A DNA stretch of 64,000 nt from Candidatus Acidiferrum typicum (GTDB taxonomy: Bacteria > Acidobacteriota > Terriglobia > Acidiferrales > UBA7541): NCBI GenBank assembly GCA_002478115.1, contig DLMH01000081.1:1-64000 (forward strand), given 5' to 3'. Of this stretch, positions 62,935 through 64,000 are shown piece after piece. The notes beneath the pieces were generated by a model. The model made no database searches, had not been told where the DNA came from, and worked only from the letters and a program-made list of their open reading frames with translations. Both the position numbers and the translations under genes were made by a program. How positions within the stretch are numbered: position 1 is the stretch's first letter; the number at the start of each line of letters is the position of its first letter.

Positions 62935-64000
62935 CCAAAGAATCGCGCTGGCGAAAAATTCTTTGGCTGGAGCATGTCTTTTGGGTGCTGGGGACGTGGG
63001 CTCTGCTGGGAATTGCCCTGGCGATCATCGCCGTGGGCAGCGGATTGGCAAACCCGCTCCTGCGCCGCGTCCTGATTCACCGGATGGAGACGCTGACCGG
63101 AGCGCGCGTCGAAATCCGCACGGTCTCCGTGGGCTGGTTCTCGCTGAGTGCCACGGTGAACGGGATGGTGGTGCATGGCAAAGAGGCGGCGAGCACGGAG
63201 CCGCTGTTAAGCGTAGAACAGGCCCGCGTGGGACTGCGCATCGATTCGTTCTGGGGGCGGCGCGTGGGGCTGAATGAACTGGTGTTGCAATCGCCGCGGC
63301 TGCACCTGCGCGTGGAAAAGGACGGGAGCAACAATCTGCCAACGTTAAAACGCACAAGCGCGGCGCGGAAGACGCCACAGGAAATGCTGCTGGAACTGCA
63401 CGTGCAGCGCGCGGAAATCAAGGATGGCTGGCTGCTCTACAACGACACTAAGAAATTGCTCGCGGTGGAAGGCGGCGACCTCGCGTTCGAGTTGACGCGG
63501 CGCGGTCAGCCGGAGCATGCCCTCTATATCGGCACACTGAAGTGGGAGTCTGTTGAATTGGCCCGGCGTCGCGACGTGCCGGTACCGGCGAATCTTTCCG
63601 CGAAATTCTCGCTGGGCCCCGGGGGCTTTGCGCTGGAACAGGGAGTGCTGGACCTTGGCCGTTCCCATGTAGACTTGCAAGCGCAGGCAAAAGATCTGAA
63701 CGCCGGAAACTGGACTTATCGCTACCGCGGGTGGCTGGACCTGCTCGACCTGCGTGAAACTTTCCGTACCCCAGAAATACCCTTGGGGCGCGTTGATCTG
63801 CGAGGAGAAGGAAGCCTTACGGACGGCAAGCTGGAAGGCAAAGGCAGCTACGCAGCGGACAATATCAAATTGAGTTTCGAGGATTTCCACGCTGCGAATT
63901 TGACCAGCCGGTCGAGCTACGTTCTGGATTCGCAAGGAGTGGTGCTGCCGGACTTCGCGGCCTACGCGCTGGGGGGAAGCGTGAAAGGCCGCGTCAACAT
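62931..64000 (+). CDS. TamB/AsmA-like translocation protein, N-terminal part (runs off the window)
   Basis: At least 356 residues; the gene continues past 64000. It starts ATGA-coupled to the SurA-like gene. One N-terminal TM helix (EHVFWVLGTWALLGIALAII) is followed by a region of short repeated beta-strands (RVEIRTVSVGWFSLSATVNG, ELVLQSPRLHLRVEKDGSNN, LPTLKRT) typical of AsmA/TamB proteins that bridge the periplasm as a beta-taco. TamB works with the Omp85 partner TamA or moves phospholipids to the outer membrane. The C-terminal domain, which would decide TamB or AsmA, is outside the window. Confidence 0.8.
   Translation, partial: MTKESRWRKILWLEHVFWVLGTWALLGIALAIIAVGSGLANPLLRRVLIHRMETLTGARVEIRTVSVGWFSLSATVNGMVVHGKEAASTEPLLSVEQARVGLRIDSFWGRRVGLNELVLQSPRLHLRVEKDGSNNLPTLKRTSAARKTPQEMLLELHVQRAEIKDGWLLYNDTKKLLAVEGGDLAFELTRRGQPEHALYIGTLKWESVELARRRDVPVPANLSAKFSLGPGGFALEQGVLDLGRSHVDLQAQAKDLNAGNWTYRYRGWLDLLDLRETFRTPEIPLGRVDLRGEGSLTDGKLEGKGSYAADNIKLSFEDFHAANLTSRSSYVLDSQGVVLPDFAAYALGGSVKGRVN

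Noticed and set aside
1..64000. tRNA, rRNA, CRISPR, insertion sequences, prophage
   Set aside because: I looked for T-loop-like GGTTCGAATCC, rRNA anchors, regularly spaced repeats and transposase or integrase motifs; none found.

Overview
The window is a chromosomal stretch of a GC-rich, Gram-negative bacterium. Several things point to the Acidobacteriota: an Omp85/TamB envelope module, an adenosyl-hopene transferase (HpnH), the pairing of a DUF3037 protein with a HipA-like kinase, a lysine-rich histone H1-like protein, and many secreted proteins of types common in that phylum. The placement is inferred from gene content; no rRNA or other phylogenetic marker is present. There are no tRNAs, rRNAs, CRISPR arrays, intact insertion sequences or prophages.

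Layout. 1-10.5 kb: DUF3037/HipA-like pair, H1-like protein, LysM lytic transglycosylase, a secreted lipocalin-like protein, a MacB-type ABC exporter with a co-transcribed secreted esterase, and an isolated SEC-C protein. 10.7-21.4 kb: a complete phosphate regulon, phoB-phoR-phoU1-porin-pstS-pstC-pstA-pstB-phoU2, with a good Pho box before pstS. 21.4-32.3 kb: a PTPS-related membrane protein, a nitrate/sulfonate-type ABC importer (ATPase plus fused double permease, no binding protein), DinB protein, two zinc-ribbon membrane proteins, a decayed flavin amine oxidase, a beta-hydroxyacid dehydrogenase, a diaminopentanoate-dehydrogenase-like enzyme, pterin carbinolamine dehydratase and a flippase-like membrane protein. 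32.4-38.5 kb: a degenerate receiver/GGDEF protein coupled to a hybrid histidine kinase, a candidate structured RNA with promoter and terminator, an ABC ATPase, a zinc-ribbon membrane protein and an unrecognised 369-residue protein. 38.6-49.1 kb: 2-oxoglutarate dehydrogenase E1, a three-domain acyl-ACP synthetase/ACP/acyltransferase, hpnH with a small partner, cold-shock protein, a small PcrA-tail-like protein, lipoyl synthase, an L13e-like protein and a glycine-rich RRM protein. 49.4-58.8 kb: the arginine operon argR-C-B-F-G-H-J on the minus strand, with an ARG-box-like palindrome over the argR promoter, divergent from a Cys/Met-metabolism PLP enzyme. 59.1-64 kb: a seven-POTRA Omp85 protein, a SurA-like periplasmic protein and the start of a TamB/AsmA-like protein, which runs off the window.

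How the genes work together. PhoR/PhoB and two PhoU paralogues should control Pst phosphate uptake and probably the embedded porin. The arg genes from argC to argJ cover the cyclic acetyl-ornithine route except argD, and argR probably represses its own operon. SucA and LipA belong to the same lipoate-dependent 2-oxoacid dehydrogenase chemistry. The last three genes form an outer-membrane biogenesis unit joined by overlapping stop/start codons.
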